A model generated the notes under the pieces. That model made no database searches. It was not told the origin of the DNA and saw only the letters and a list, made by a program, of their open reading frames with translations. DNA of 64,000 nt, taken from assembly GCF_030066895.1 (NCBI RefSeq), contig NZ_JASJAV010000004.1, forward strand, positions 62,001-126,000, given 5' to 3'. Below, in pieces: positions 20,058 through 29,164 of the stretch. The translations under genes and the position numbers were made by a program. Position 1 is the first letter of the stretch. The number at the start of each line of letters is the position of its first letter. Source of the DNA: Breoghania sp. GTDB taxonomy: Bacteria; Pseudomonadota; Alphaproteobacteria; Rhizobiales; Stappiaceae.

Positions 20058-20726
20058 GTGACGGAGCGAATTTTGAATGCCGTGGCATGGGATATCGACG
20101 GCACGTTGATGGACAGCGAGTCGCTGCACCTCCATGCGCTGATTGCGGTGAGCAAACGGTATGGCGTCGATCTGTCCGCGGAGCCGGAGGAGCGCTTTCG
20201 CGGCGTGCACATGTCCGATGTGTGGTTCGCATTGCACGAGGAATTCCCGGGCAGTCTCACCGAAGAGAGATGGAACGGGGAAATCGTCGACTGGTACGTC
20301 GAAAACGCGGAACGTCTGACCCCGATGCCGGGGGCTGTGGAGACCGTCAACGTTCTAGCGCGCATGGGCGTCGCCCAGTTTTGCGTCTCCAATTTGGCGT
20401 GGCGGGTCGTCGACACCAATATCGAGCGGCTCGGTATCGGGTCGCTGCTTGCAGGCTCGATCAGTGTTGAAGACGTGATGCGCGGCAAGCCTGATCCCGA
20501 GCCCTATCTGAAAGCCGTTTCGGCGCTTGGCGTTCCCCGCACGAATGTGCTGGCAGTGCTGGCAGTGGAAGATTCTCCGACCGGAGCGCGGGCTGCCCGC
20601 AGTGCCCGGCTGCGAGTGGCGTTCTATCGCCCGGAAGGTGACAAGTCGCCGAGCTTCGACGGTGCGGATATCGAAATCAACGATCTGACCGCATTGCCGG
20701 TTCTGCCGGACTTCCTGCGCCCCTGA
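20058..20726 (+). CDS. HAD-superfamily hydrolase (phosphatase, beta-phosphoglucomutase-like)
   Basis: A 222-residue HAD hydrolase starting at GTG behind a gaaggga ribosome site. Motif I is WDIDGTL, motif II CVSN, motif III lies in GKPDPEPYL, and motif IV is in VEDSPTGARAA. A helical cap follows motif I. A perfect 9-bp tandem duplication (20547-20564) makes the strand before motif IV read VLAVLAVEDS instead of VLAVEDS, an in-frame three-residue insertion next to the metal-binding acids. It is the only open gene of the sugar cluster, though perhaps catalytically damaged. Confidence 0.82.
   Translation: MTERILNAVAWDIDGTLMDSESLHLHALIAVSKRYGVDLSAEPEERFRGVHMSDVWFALHEEFPGSLTEERWNGEIVDWYVENAERLTPMPGAVETVNVLARMGVAQFCVSNLAWRVVDTNIERLGIGSLLAGSISVEDVMRGKPDPEPYLKAVSALGVPRTNVLAVLAVEDSPTGARAARSARLRVAFYRPEGDKSPSFDGADIEINDLTALPVLPDFLRP
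20547..20564. repeat. Exact 9-bp tandem duplication in the HAD phosphatase gene
   Basis: gtgctggca is repeated back to back, adding Val-Leu-Ala in frame just before the motif IV acids. It resembles the longer tandem duplications in metX, the SDR gene and ntrB. Confidence 0.85.
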
Positions 20727-21374
20727 GGCTGCGGCAAGTCTTTGCGATCGGCGCCGCACGGGTGCGCAAAATCGACGCGGGAGATCAGAAATTGCGGACG
20801 TCGGGATCGCATCGTTGTTCGCAACCGAGATTCGTGTAACGGGGCACGGCGCCCATTAATATCAGCGGGATAGCGACGTTTCCCTTCGCATTTCAACTGA
20901 CGAAAGACGAAAACATCATCGGCGGTTGACTGCGTGGGGCCGATATAACCTAAAGCACCTGTCTTTGAAAACGATGTGGGTCGGCTCTTCTTCGTCACTT
21001 TTTCGCCTTGGTTCGCACGTCTCTTCGCCACACAAGAAATGCAAAAGGATGTAACGATGGGGAATGTGTGCAACCGGTTGTATCTTGCCTTGCCGCCGGT
21101 CCATTGGGGCCTCTTTAGAATCGGGGACAGCCGGAAAACCGAATGTGGTCAGGACTTAGCCGTCGGTTAAGACATCTGCGCGATATATTGTACCGGAGTT
21201 TGTGGGGACGGCTCCGGATCGATTCCGTCACTGCCGTAGTTTTGGGACAGGGGACGCGCTTTGGCGCGGTGCGGTTTTCGAGACGACGTCCCTCAGCCGG
21301 CAAAGTGTATCGAGTATGACGGCATGATGGATGCGAACGACGCCCTGAGCGGGAGAGCGGTGACGCGCGCAAAC
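20727..21374. other. Gene-poor spacer between HAD phosphatase and rlpA/dacF fusion
   Basis: About 650 bases without a credible gene. I see no tRNA, known small RNA or clear terminator. The last part is open in the rlpA frame from about 21261, but has no signal-peptide character before 21375 and probably holds the rlpA promoter and leader. The middle (20880-21060) is richer in A and T than the genes around it. Confidence 0.5.
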
Positions 21375-22991
21375 ATGAGCGCGAGCCGTTTTCGCAAGTT
21401 GATGTGTGGCGTGACGATTGTTGCGGCTTGCCTTGCCTTTGCAGCCTGCAGCACCACGCCTTCCTCGAAGAACAAATTCGACCCGAAGAAGTACGGCGTG
21501 AAAGGGAGCCCTCGCGTCGTTTCGGAAAATGGCGCCGTGCCCAAGGGCGGCGGCCGCTACGTGGTCGGCAAACCCTACAAGATCGCTGGGAAGTGGTATC
21601 GCCCGAAGCTTGATCCCGACTATGACAAGGTCGGGCTGGCGTCGTGGTACGGACCGACGTTCTATGGCCGGATGACGGCCAACGGCGAGATCTTCGACAA
21701 GAACGCGCTGACCGCGGCTCACACCACCATGCCGCTGCCGTCCTATGCGCGGGTGACGAACCTGAGCAACGGCCGTTCCATGATCGTGCGCGTCAACGAT
21801 CGCGGGCCGTTCCACGGCAATCGCGTGATCGACCTGTCGAGCCGCGTCGCCGACATGCTGAACTTCAAGTCCAAGGGAACGGCGAAGGTTCGGGTGCAAT
21901 ATGTCGGTCGGGCCCGCATGGATGGCCGCGATCAGCAGTATCTTCTGGCATCCTATCGCGGTCCGGGTGCGGTTACGCCTGGCGGCACCATGCCGGGTAC
22001 TATGATTGCCATGGCCAAGCTGATGACGCTGGACGTGTTGTTCGGAGCGCTGGACAAGGGAACCGTGACACTGGAGACGACCTTTCCGGTTTCCGAACAT
22101 GCCTGGCGCACAGGCGGCGCGCCTGCGCGAACGACGACGATGTTCGCCGTCTTGAACTCCGAGGTCCCTGTCGCCGATCTCATTCGCGGCATCATCATTC
22201 AGAATGCCAATGACGGCTGCATCATCGTGGCGGAAGGACTGGCCGGGTCTGAGGGAGCCTTTGCCGAGCGCATGAATGAACGCGCCCGCGAACTGGGCAT
22301 GACGCATTCCCATTTCGGCAATGCGACGGGGCTTCCGGGGGCGCAGATCCGCACCACAGCGCGCGGTCTTTTCATCCTCGCGGCATACCTGATCAAGGCG
22401 CACCCGCAGCTTTATCGCATCTTCAGCGAAGAGGCGTTCACCTGGAACGGCATCTACCAGCGCAATCGGATGGCTCTGTTCGGCAATTCCATCGGCATTG
22501 ACGGTCTGAAGGACGGGTTCGTGGAAGGCGAGGGGCACGGAGTCGTCTCGTCTTCGATTAAGAACGTCCACCGTCTGCTGACGGTCGTTGCCGGACTTGC
22601 CGACCAGGACGCACGGGATCAGGCCGCGGTCGATCTGCTGGGCGCCGGCTACGAGCAGTTTGATACGGTTGAAGTATACAAGGCCAATGAGGTTGTGGCG
22701 GAGGCCCGGGTCTTTGGCGGCGCCGAGAGCTACGTACCGCTTGTCTCCTATGTGCCGGTAGAGATGACGCTGCTCGATGCCGGGCGCGAAGTCTATCGGA
22801 TGCGGGTCGTCTACACGGGGCCGATCCCGGCTCCGATCAAGAAAGGCCAGAAGGTAGGGGAATTGCGGCTCTACAAGGGTAAGGAGCTCGTCAATGTGGC
22901 TCCGCTCTTCACCGCATCGGAGATCGTGGTCGGCGATATCAAGCAACGCGCGGTGGACGGAGCCTTGGAACTTCTGATCGGCTGGTGGTAA
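21375..22991 (+). CDS. RlpA lipoprotein fused to a D-alanyl-D-alanine carboxypeptidase-like domain
   Basis: One open frame of 538 codons joins two proteins usually coded by neighbouring genes. Residues ~1-25 are a lipoprotein signal ending LAFAAC. Residues ~85-180 form the RlpA double-psi beta-barrel (VGLASWYGPTFYGRMTANGE; RVNDRGPF...RVIDLSSRVAD). After about residue 205 it becomes a PBP5/DacF-like domain: AKLMTLDVLFGALDKG, AWRTGGAPARTTTMFA, NATGLPG, FTWNGIYQRNR, and a C-terminal beta domain ending IGWW. The active-site motifs are altered: SMAK reads AMAK at the junction, the SxN motif reads NAN, and KTG reads KDG. RlpA binds or cleaves denuded glycan in septa; the second half is unlikely to act as a carboxypeptidase. 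The start at 21375 is chosen for the signal peptide; an ATG at 21324 is possible. Confidence 0.8.
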   Translation: MSASRFRKLMCGVTIVAACLAFAACSTTPSSKNKFDPKKYGVKGSPRVVSENGAVPKGGGRYVVGKPYKIAGKWYRPKLDPDYDKVGLASWYGPTFYGRMTANGEIFDKNALTAAHTTMPLPSYARVTNLSNGRSMIVRVNDRGPFHGNRVIDLSSRVADMLNFKSKGTAKVRVQYVGRARMDGRDQQYLLASYRGPGAVTPGGTMPGTMIAMAKLMTLDVLFGALDKGTVTLETTFPVSEHAWRTGGAPARTTTMFAVLNSEVPVADLIRGIIIQNANDGCIIVAEGLAGSEGAFAERMNERARELGMTHSHFGNATGLPGAQIRTTARGLFILAAYLIKAHPQLYRIFSEEAFTWNGIYQRNRMALFGNSIGIDGLKDGFVEGEGHGVVSSSIKNVHRLLTVVAGLADQDARDQAAVDLLGAGYEQFDTVEVYKANEVVAEARVFGGAESYVPLVSYVPVEMTLLDAGREVYRMRVVYTGPIPAPIKKGQKVGELRLYKGKELVNVAPLFTASEIVVGDIKQRAVDGALELLIGWW

Positions 22992-23098
22992 CGGGTGGGC
23001 GTTGCCCGTATAAATGCGAGACCAACTGGCAGGGGCGCATCGCGGCAACCTGGATTTGTGGGGTCTCCGGATGGTTCGGGGACGGTAAGGACACGATT

Positions 23099-23779
23099 TT
23101 GCGAGGACAATTCATCACCTTCGAAGGCGGCGAGGGGGCGGGGAAGTCCACGCAGATTTCCCGGCTTGCCGATTACCTGCGTCGTTGCGGGGTCGATGTC
23201 GTCATTACGCGCGAGCCGGGCGGCTCACCCGGTGCGGAGGCGGTGCGCCACGTTCTGCTGTCGGGGGCTGCCGAAGCCCTCGGTCCGGAAACCGAGGCGA
23301 TCCTCTTTTCCGCAGCCCGTGCCGATCATATTGCCCAGACGATCGAACCGGCCTTCCATGCCGGGAAATGGGTTCTGTGCGATCGCTTCATCGATTCAAC
23401 CCGCGTCTATCAGGGCGAAAGCGGTGTTCAGCCGGCATTTCTGAAGAAGCTTGAAGCCGTCGCCGTCGGTCGTCTTTCGCCGGACCTGACACTCATCGTC
23501 GATATTCCTCCGCGTCTGGGGTTCAAGCGGATTGCCGGACGGGACGAGCTATCTGGCGGCGCCGAAAAGGACCGCTTTGAGCGCGAAACTCTCGAAATTC
23601 ATTCCAATCGACGCGACCGCTATCTCGACATCGCAAGGGCCGAGCCGGAGCGGTGCGCGGTCGTCGACGGCTCCAGAAAGCCGGATGAAGTGGCCGAGGC
23701 GATAATCGAGATCGTTGAAACGCGGCTCGGACCGATCGCGGAAAGCGTCACGTCCTCGCGAGACGGCGTCAGGAGCTGA
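23099..23779 (+). CDS. tmk: Thymidylate kinase
   Basis: A 226-residue dTMP kinase: P-loop FEGGEGAGKST, DR-x motif VLCDRFIDST, and LID-region residues KDRFERETLE. It converts dTMP to dTDP for DNA synthesis. The TTG start (ribosome site ggtaagga) is preferred because it yields the standard N-terminus RGQFITFEGG; the open frame upstream overlaps the preceding gene and has no similarity to the family. It precedes holB by three bases, an arrangement common in alphaproteobacteria. Confidence 0.92.
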   Translation: MRGQFITFEGGEGAGKSTQISRLADYLRRCGVDVVITREPGGSPGAEAVRHVLLSGAAEALGPETEAILFSAARADHIAQTIEPAFHAGKWVLCDRFIDSTRVYQGESGVQPAFLKKLEAVAVGRLSPDLTLIVDIPPRLGFKRIAGRDELSGGAEKDRFERETLEIHSNRRDRYLDIARAEPERCAVVDGSRKPDEVAEAIIEIVETRLGPIAESVTSSRDGVRS

Positions 23780-23782
23780 GTG

Positions 23783-24856
23783 ATGGCGGCAAACGATGTT
23801 GAAGCGGCTCCGGAAATCGACCGGATCGACGGACTGCCGTTGCCGCGCGAGCAGATGTGGCTCATCGGTCATGCGCAGGCGGAACGCACGCTGCTGGATG
23901 CCTACCGGTCTCAGCGTTTGCACCATGCCTGGCTGATCGGCGGCCCCAAGGGCATCGGCAAGGCGACGCTCGCCTTCCGCATGGCGCGGTTCGTCCTGGT
24001 CAATCCGGATCGCAATGCGCCGCACCTGATGCTTGCTGCCGATCTCTCCGTGGATCAGGACGATCCGATCGTGCGCCGGGTTATTGCGGGCAGTCACGGG
24101 GATCTTCTCCATCTGCGCCGCCCGTGGGATGAAAAGGCCAAATGCTTCAAGTCATTCCTGACCGTTGACGAGGTCCGTCGGACGATCTCCTTCTTCGGTT
24201 CGACGTCGTCCTATGGCGGCTGGCGTGTCTGTATCGTTGATGCTGCGGACGACATGAATGCAAGTGCGGCCAATGCCTTGCTGAAAATTCTTGAGGAGCC
24301 GCCGGAGAAATGCCTGTTCTTCGTCCTCTCCCATTCACCCGGACGTCTACTGCCCACGATTCGCTCGCGCTGTCGTCGGCTGGATCTGAAGCCGATGTCG
24401 GAGGAGGAGATCTGCCAGGGGCTTGAGATGTTCGAGCGTGGGGACGGGGAGGTGGCCCATGCGGCAGTTCTTGCCGACGGTTCGCTGCGCCGGGCGATCC
24501 AGCTTCTTGATTCCGGCGGGGTTGAAATTGCCAATGGGCTGGAGCGGCTGATCGGGCAATTGCCGGAGCCGGATCTGCGTCAGATCCACCGCTTCGCGGA
24601 TGCTGTCAGCGACCGGAAATCCGAGGAATCCTACCGGATTTTCCTCGATCTACTGCGCGACTGGCTTGACCGCCGGGTGCGTGAGGATGCGGCATCGGGC
24701 GTAACCCCGGCGCGCCTTGTCAGGTGGAGCGAGGTGTGGGAAAAGGCCAACCGAGCGGCGACGCTCGCCGATGCGCTCAACCTCGATCGCAAACAAGTGG
24801 TTCTGGGTGGCTTTCAGGCACTGGGCGAGGCAGCGCGCGGCCGACCCGCTGCTTGA
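23783..24856 (+). CDS. holB: DNA polymerase III delta' subunit
   Basis: A 357-residue clamp-loader delta' subunit: LPREQMWLIGHAQAERTL at the N-terminus, a relic P-loop GGPKGIGKATLA, sensor-like NASAANALLKILEEPPEKC and the SRCRRLDLKPM arginine-finger region. It helps load the beta clamp at the replication fork. ATG at 23783 follows a ggagctgag ribosome site; an adjacent GTG is the alternative. It is translationally coupled to tmk. Confidence 0.92.
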   Translation: MAANDVEAAPEIDRIDGLPLPREQMWLIGHAQAERTLLDAYRSQRLHHAWLIGGPKGIGKATLAFRMARFVLVNPDRNAPHLMLAADLSVDQDDPIVRRVIAGSHGDLLHLRRPWDEKAKCFKSFLTVDEVRRTISFFGSTSSYGGWRVCIVDAADDMNASAANALLKILEEPPEKCLFFVLSHSPGRLLPTIRSRCRRLDLKPMSEEEICQGLEMFERGDGEVAHAAVLADGSLRRAIQLLDSGGVEIANGLERLIGQLPEPDLRQIHRFADAVSDRKSEESYRIFLDLLRDWLDRRVREDAASGVTPARLVRWSEVWEKANRAATLADALNLDRKQVVLGGFQALGEAARGRPAA

Positions 24857-24976
24857 GACAGTTTTCAGCCGGCCTTTTGCGATAAAGATCACAAGCCGAA
24901 CGGCGTCCGGCCGGCAACGTCGTTCGTTTTGCGCTCCGGGCATGGTGATCGCTCCGCCGCGCATGACAGGAATCTT

Positions 24977-26539
24977 ATGACCGAGACCACGCCGTTCTAC
25001 ATCACGACCGCGATTTCTTATCCCAACGGGGTGCCGCATATCGGCCACGCCTACGAGGCGATCGCGACCGATGTCCTCGCACGTTTCATGGCCCTCGACG
25101 GCCGCGACGTCTACTTCCTGACCGGCACCGACGAGCACGGCCAGAAGATGCACCAGGCGGCCGCGCGCGGAGGCATGGCTGTGCGCGATCTGGCCGACCG
25201 CAATGCGGCGTGCTTCAAGGACATGGTTGCGGCGCTCGGTTGCTCCAACAACGATTTCATCCGCACCACGGAAGAGCGTCACTACAAGTCTTGCCAGGAG
25301 ATCTGGCGGCGCATGGCGGAAAACGGCGACATCTACAAGGGTGCCTATTCCGGCTGGTATTCGGTTTGCGACGAGGCCTACTACCAGGAAGCGGAAACCG
25401 AGGTGCGTGACGACGGCGTTCGCTACGGCCCCCAGGGCACGCCAGTGGAATGGGTTGAGGAGGAGAGCTACTTTTTCCGCCTCTCCGCCTATCAGGACAA
25501 GCTGCTCGCCCACTATGACGCCAATCCCGATTTCATCGGCTCGTCTGAGCGTCGCAACGAGGTGGTTAGCTTCGTCAAGGGCGGCCTGAAGGATCTGTCG
25601 ATCTCGCGCACCACCTTCGACTGGGGTATTCCGGTGCCCGACGATCCCAAGCACGTCATGTATGTGTGGGTCGATGCGCTGACCAACTACATCACCGCGC
25701 TGGGCTTTCCCGACGAGGAAAACTCGAAGTGGAAATACTGGCCCGCGAACCTGCACGTCATCGGCAAGGACATCGTGCGCTTCCACGCCGTCTACTGGCC
25801 GGCATTCCTGATGTCGGCGGGCATTGCGTTGCCCAAGCGCGTCTATGCGCACGGCTTCCTGTTCAACCGCGGCGAGAAGATGTCGAAGTCGGTCGGCAAC
25901 GTCATCGATCCGTTCGCGCTGATCGAGAACTACGGTCTCGACCAGCTGCGCTTCTTCCTGCTGCGCGAAGTGCTCTTTGGTCAAGATGGTAACTACAGCC
26001 ACGATGCGATCGTCAACCGCACGAATGCGGACCTGGCCAACGATCTCGGCAATCTGGCGCAGCGCTCGCTGTCGATGATCAGCAAGAACCTCGGCGGCAA
26101 GCTGCCGGAGCCGGGCGGATTCAGTGACGCGGACAAGGAAATCCTGGCTCAGGCCGATGCTCTGCTGGCGACCTGCCGGGCGGCGATGGAGAAGCAGGAA
26201 ATCCATCACGCGCTGGCCGCGATCTGGTCGGTGGTTGCCGAGGCCAACCGCTATTTCGCTTCGCAGGAACCGTGGGCCTTGAAGAAGGCCGATCCCGCGC
26301 GGATGGGCACGGTTCTCTATGTGACGGCGGAAGTGGTTCGTCAGGTGACGATCCTTGCCCAGCCGACCATGCCGACCTCCTGCGCCAAGCTGCTCGATCT
26401 TCTGGCTCTCGGGGTGGATGAGCGCGGGTTCGCAACGCTCGGCGAGGCGGGGCGTCTGAAGCCCGGTATCGATCTGCCGAAGCCTGCGGGCGTGTTCCCG
26501 CGCTATGTGGAAGAGCAGAAGGACGAGGGTAAGTCCTGA
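24977..26539 (+). CDS. metG: Methionyl-tRNA synthetase
   Basis: A 520-residue class I synthetase: HIGH motif in [17 protein letters not shown] in [11 protein letters not shown], and a helical anticodon-binding domain at the C-terminus. It is the form without the C-terminal tRNA-binding extension, usual in this lineage. The start follows an aggaatctt ribosome site. Its TGA overlaps the ATG of tatD by one base. Confidence 0.95.
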   Translation: MTETTPFYITTAISYPNGVPHIGHAYEAIATDVLARFMALDGRDVYFLTGTDEHGQKMHQAAARGGMAVRDLADRNAACFKDMVAALGCSNNDFIRTTEERHYKSCQEIWRRMAENGDIYKGAYSGWYSVCDEAYYQEAETEVRDDGVRYGPQGTPVEWVEEESYFFRLSAYQDKLLAHYDANPDFIGSSERRNEVVSFVKGGLKDLSISRTTFDWGIPVPDDPKHVMYVWVDALTNYITALGFPDEENSKWKYWPANLHVIGKDIVRFHAVYWPAFLMSAGIALPKRVYAHGFLFNRGEKMSKSVGNVIDPFALIENYGLDQLRFFLLREVLFGQDGNYSHDAIVNRTNADLANDLGNLAQRSLSMISKNLGGKLPEPGGFSDADKEILAQADALLATCRAAMEKQEIHHALAAIWSVVAEANRYFASQEPWALKKADPARMGTVLYVTAEVVRQVTILAQPTMPTSCAKLLDLLALGVDERGFATLGEAGRLKPGIDLPKPAGVFPRYVEEQKDEGKS

Positions 26540-27333
26540 TGCTCGTCGACAGTCATTGCCATCTCGATTTCCCCAACTTTGAGGAAGAGCGCGACGCCAT
26601 CGTCGCGCGCGCCAACGAGGTCGGGGTGGAGACGATGGTCACCATCTCCACGCGCGTGAAGCAGTTCGATACGATCCGCAAGATCACTGAAAGCTACGAT
26701 TGCGTGTGGTGCTCCATCGGCACCCATCCCCAAAACGCACATGAGGAACTCGATCTCAGTGCGGACGATCTGGTGGCAATGGCCGAGGCGCATCCCAAGG
26801 TGGTGGCGATCGGGGAGGTGGGGCTCGACTATTTCTACGACTCGTCGCCGCGCGATGCTCAGGCGACGGGGTTCCGTCGTCATATCGATGCGGCGCGGCG
26901 CACCGGGCTGCCGCTGGTCATCCATTCCCGCGATGCCGATGACGACATGATCGCCATTTTGAGTGAGGAAATGGAGAAGGGGGCCTTTCCGGCCATCTTG
27001 CACTGTTTCTCCTCCGGCCGGGACCTGGCCCTGCGCGGCGTGGAGCTTGGTCTCTACGTTTCTTTGTCCGGCATTCTGACGTTCAAAAAGTCGGAAGAGA
27101 TACGCTCCATCGCCAAGGAAATTCCTGCGGACCGGCTTTTGGTCGAGACGGATTCCCCCTATCTCGCGCCGGTGCCGAAACGCGGCAAGCGGAACGAGCC
27201 CTCCTTCGTGGTCAACACGGCGAAGGTTCTGGCGGAAACGCGGGGCGTCTCGTACGAGGAAATCGCCGCGACCACGACGGAGAATTTCTATCGGCTGTTC
27301 TCCAAAGTCGACCGCAAGAAGGCCGCGACCTGA
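26539..27333 (+). CDS. tatD: TatD family metal-dependent hydrolase (DNase-like)
   Basis: A 264-residue TIM-barrel hydrolase. Metal ligands are visible as DSHCHLD, GEVGLDYFYD, VIHSRDAD, LHCFSSGRD and VETDSPYLAPVP. Members are Mg-dependent 3'-5' nucleases linked to DNA repair. It overlaps metG by one base, so it is translationally coupled; metG-tatD is a frequent pair. Confidence 0.93.
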   Translation: MLVDSHCHLDFPNFEEERDAIVARANEVGVETMVTISTRVKQFDTIRKITESYDCVWCSIGTHPQNAHEELDLSADDLVAMAEAHPKVVAIGEVGLDYFYDSSPRDAQATGFRRHIDAARRTGLPLVIHSRDADDDMIAILSEEMEKGAFPAILHCFSSGRDLALRGVELGLYVSLSGILTFKKSEEIRSIAKEIPADRLLVETDSPYLAPVPKRGKRNEPSFVVNTAKVLAETRGVSYEEIAATTTENFYRLFSKVDRKKAAT

Positions 27334-27367
27334 TGTGGAGCTGGCCGGAAGGCGCGGGAGCGCAGCG

Positions 27368-28189
27368 ATGACGTCTCAATACCGCTTCACCATCCTCGGA
27401 TGTGGATCCTCTGGCGGCGTGCCGCGTATCGGCAATGTCTGGGGCGAATGCGATCCGAAAGAGCCGCGCAACCGTCGCAAACGGTGCGCGCTCATGGTGG
27501 AGCGCGTCGCGTCTGACGGCGGCCGGACCAAGGTGCTGATCGATTCCGGCCCGGACATGCGGCAGCAGCTGCTCGATGCGGATGTGGGCAATCTGGATGC
27601 CGTGCTCTACACTCACGCCCATGCGGACCATATCCACGGCATCGACGATCTTCGCCAGATCGCGATACACAATTGGCGCCGCGTTCCAGTCTACATGGAT
27701 GCGATGACGTCGGAGCGCGCGCGTGCTGCCTTCGGCTACTGCTTCTCCGCACCTCCTGGCTCCGGCTATCCGCCGATCCTGTCGGAACACCGGCTGAAGC
27801 CGGGCGAGGCGGTGACGATCGAGGGGGAAGGGGGCCCGATCACGGCCCTGCCGATCGAGGTCAACCACGGTGAGATCAAGGCGCTCGGCTTTCGGATTGC
27901 CGATGTCGTCTACATGCCCGACGTGAAGGCCATTCCGGAGGAAAGCGTATCGATGCTCGAAGGGCTCGATACGTGGATCGTCGATGCGCTGCGGCCGCGC
28001 AATCATCCGAGCCATTTCTCACTGGAAGACGCGCTCGGATGGATCGAGCGGATGAAACCGCGCCGGGCTGTCGTCACCAATCTGCATCTGGATCTGGACT
28101 ATTACCAGCTCGTCGCGACGCTCCCCGAAGGCGTCTCGCCTGCATTTGACGGAATGCAGATCGAAGTCGCCGCTCACGCCGAAGCCTGA
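27368..28189 (+). CDS. MBL-fold metallo-hydrolase (PhnP-like)
   Basis: A 273-residue metallo-beta-lactamase-fold protein: ILGCGSSGGVPRIG near the start, the metal motif THAHADHIHGIDD, a further ligand region EVNHGEIKALGFRIAD, and the C-terminal TNLHLDLDYYQL. The layout matches the PhnP/phosphoribosyl cyclic phosphodiesterase group that follows tatD in many alphaproteobacteria. The substrate is unknown here. ATG at 27368 gives the standard N-terminus. Confidence 0.88.
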   Translation: MTSQYRFTILGCGSSGGVPRIGNVWGECDPKEPRNRRKRCALMVERVASDGGRTKVLIDSGPDMRQQLLDADVGNLDAVLYTHAHADHIHGIDDLRQIAIHNWRRVPVYMDAMTSERARAAFGYCFSAPPGSGYPPILSEHRLKPGEAVTIEGEGGPITALPIEVNHGEIKALGFRIADVVYMPDVKAIPEESVSMLEGLDTWIVDALRPRNHPSHFSLEDALGWIERMKPRRAVVTNLHLDLDYYQLVATLPEGVSPAFDGMQIEVAAHAEA

Positions 28190-28195
28190 CGCGCA

Positions 28196-28230
28196 AGCGG
28201 GAAGGGGGCAAGCTGTCCCCCTGCTCCGCT
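28196..28230. terminator. Imperfect hairpin between convergent genes
   Basis: agcgg-aggggg pairs with ccccct-ccgct around an 8-base loop, with a small internal bulge. It lies seven bases past the MBL gene and at the very end of the convergent tetR remnant. There is no good U run. Confidence 0.4.
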
Positions 28231-28779
28231 CAGCTGTCCTTTGCGGCCTTCACCCTCTCGGAGTCATAGGCCGCCAGGAAGACTTCGACGGCGAGATCGA
28301 CGATACGGCCAATTTCGGCCTCATCGGGCGCGGGGCCGATCGCAAACAGCATCCGTTTCACCGTGTGCGTGACGCACAGGTCAAAGAAACGGATGGCGGC
28401 GATTATAGGTGTCGCAGCTTTTCAGGTCGCCCGCGTCGACGCGCGTACCCAGATATCCGGCAAACCGCGTCGCGCCGCATACCGGACAGGCCTCATATGA
28501 ACCGCCGGATTCCACGTCAACGAGGGCTTCTCCCTGGCGGTGCCGGTCCACCATGATCAGGGATTCAAACAGGACTTCCTTGCTGTCGAAATAGACGTAG
28601 AGCGTGCCCTTGGGAACATTTGCCGCCTTGGCGATCATTTCCATGCTGGCGCCGTCGAACCCCTTGGTTCGAAAGACCTGTAGCGCGCCCTCGAGGATCT
28701 GGCGGTATTTCGCATTGTCGTGGTTATGGTCCCGCTGGCGCCACCCCGCCATCGCCCGGTTGTGCGCGTTTGGGTTCAT
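28230..28779 (-). pseudogene. TetR-family regulator, frameshift and internal loss
   Basis: The N-terminal helix-turn-helix is complete (ILEGALQVFRTKGFDGASMEMIAKAANVPKGTLYVYFDSKEVLFESL). After about residue 80 the ligand domain is damaged: part of the middle appears deleted, then the frame shifts near 28400, and the native C-terminus (IAAIRFFDLCVTHTVKRMLF ... IVDLAVEVFLAAY) resumes in another frame to a TGA. It is divergent from emrA/emrB remnants and was probably their repressor. A truncated protein could still bind DNA but not sense a ligand normally. Confidence 0.82.
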
Positions 28780-28793
28780 GAACAATGTTCATG
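28777..28793. promoter_or_regulatory. Perfect 17-bp palindrome over the tetR start codon
   Basis: CATGAACA-A-TGTTCATG is an exact inverted repeat around a single central base, and it includes the ATG of tetR. Its position suits autorepression, but it differs from the palindrome before emrA, so it may be fortuitous or belong to another regulator. Confidence 0.4.
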
Positions 28794-29127
28794 GCCGCGC
28801 TCCGCGCATTTCCAAGGCTCCTGATTCCCGATCGGGCATACCGACAAGCCAGCCTATCGATTCAAACAGTAGTGATCGATAGGTAGAGTTTACCGTGACT
28901 TTCTACGCTTCGTTTCATGCCGCGATTCCAATCGTCGGCACGAAAGCATTCTTCCCACTACGGCCCTGGATTGCTCCAAGATCTTCGGCCGCACGCCTAA
29001 TATTCGCGCATCGCCGCTCGGCGCACCCCTGTGGCGCGTCTCAGAACATCCCCGGCCACCATAGGCGGCGCGAAAAAGAGTTCACGAGAGCTCTTACCCT
29101 ACACGTCATAATGCGGCATATAGGCAT

Positions 29128-29146
29128 TGACCGAATCGTTCAGTCA
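29128..29146. promoter_or_regulatory. TetR-type operator before emrA
   Basis: TGACCGAA-TCG-TTCAGTCA has 8-base half-sites with a single mismatch around a 3-base centre, ending 18 bases before the emrA ATG. The TGACYGAA half-site style is typical of TetR repressors that control efflux pumps in this group. The ~370 bases from the tetR start to emrA hold no gene. Confidence 0.6.
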
Positions 29147-29164
29147 ACGTTTTTCTACTCTCTT

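Noticed and set aside
20727..21374. tRNA or known small RNA in the spacer before rlpA
   Set aside because: No cloverleaf, T-loop consensus or recognisable RNA family signature on either strand.
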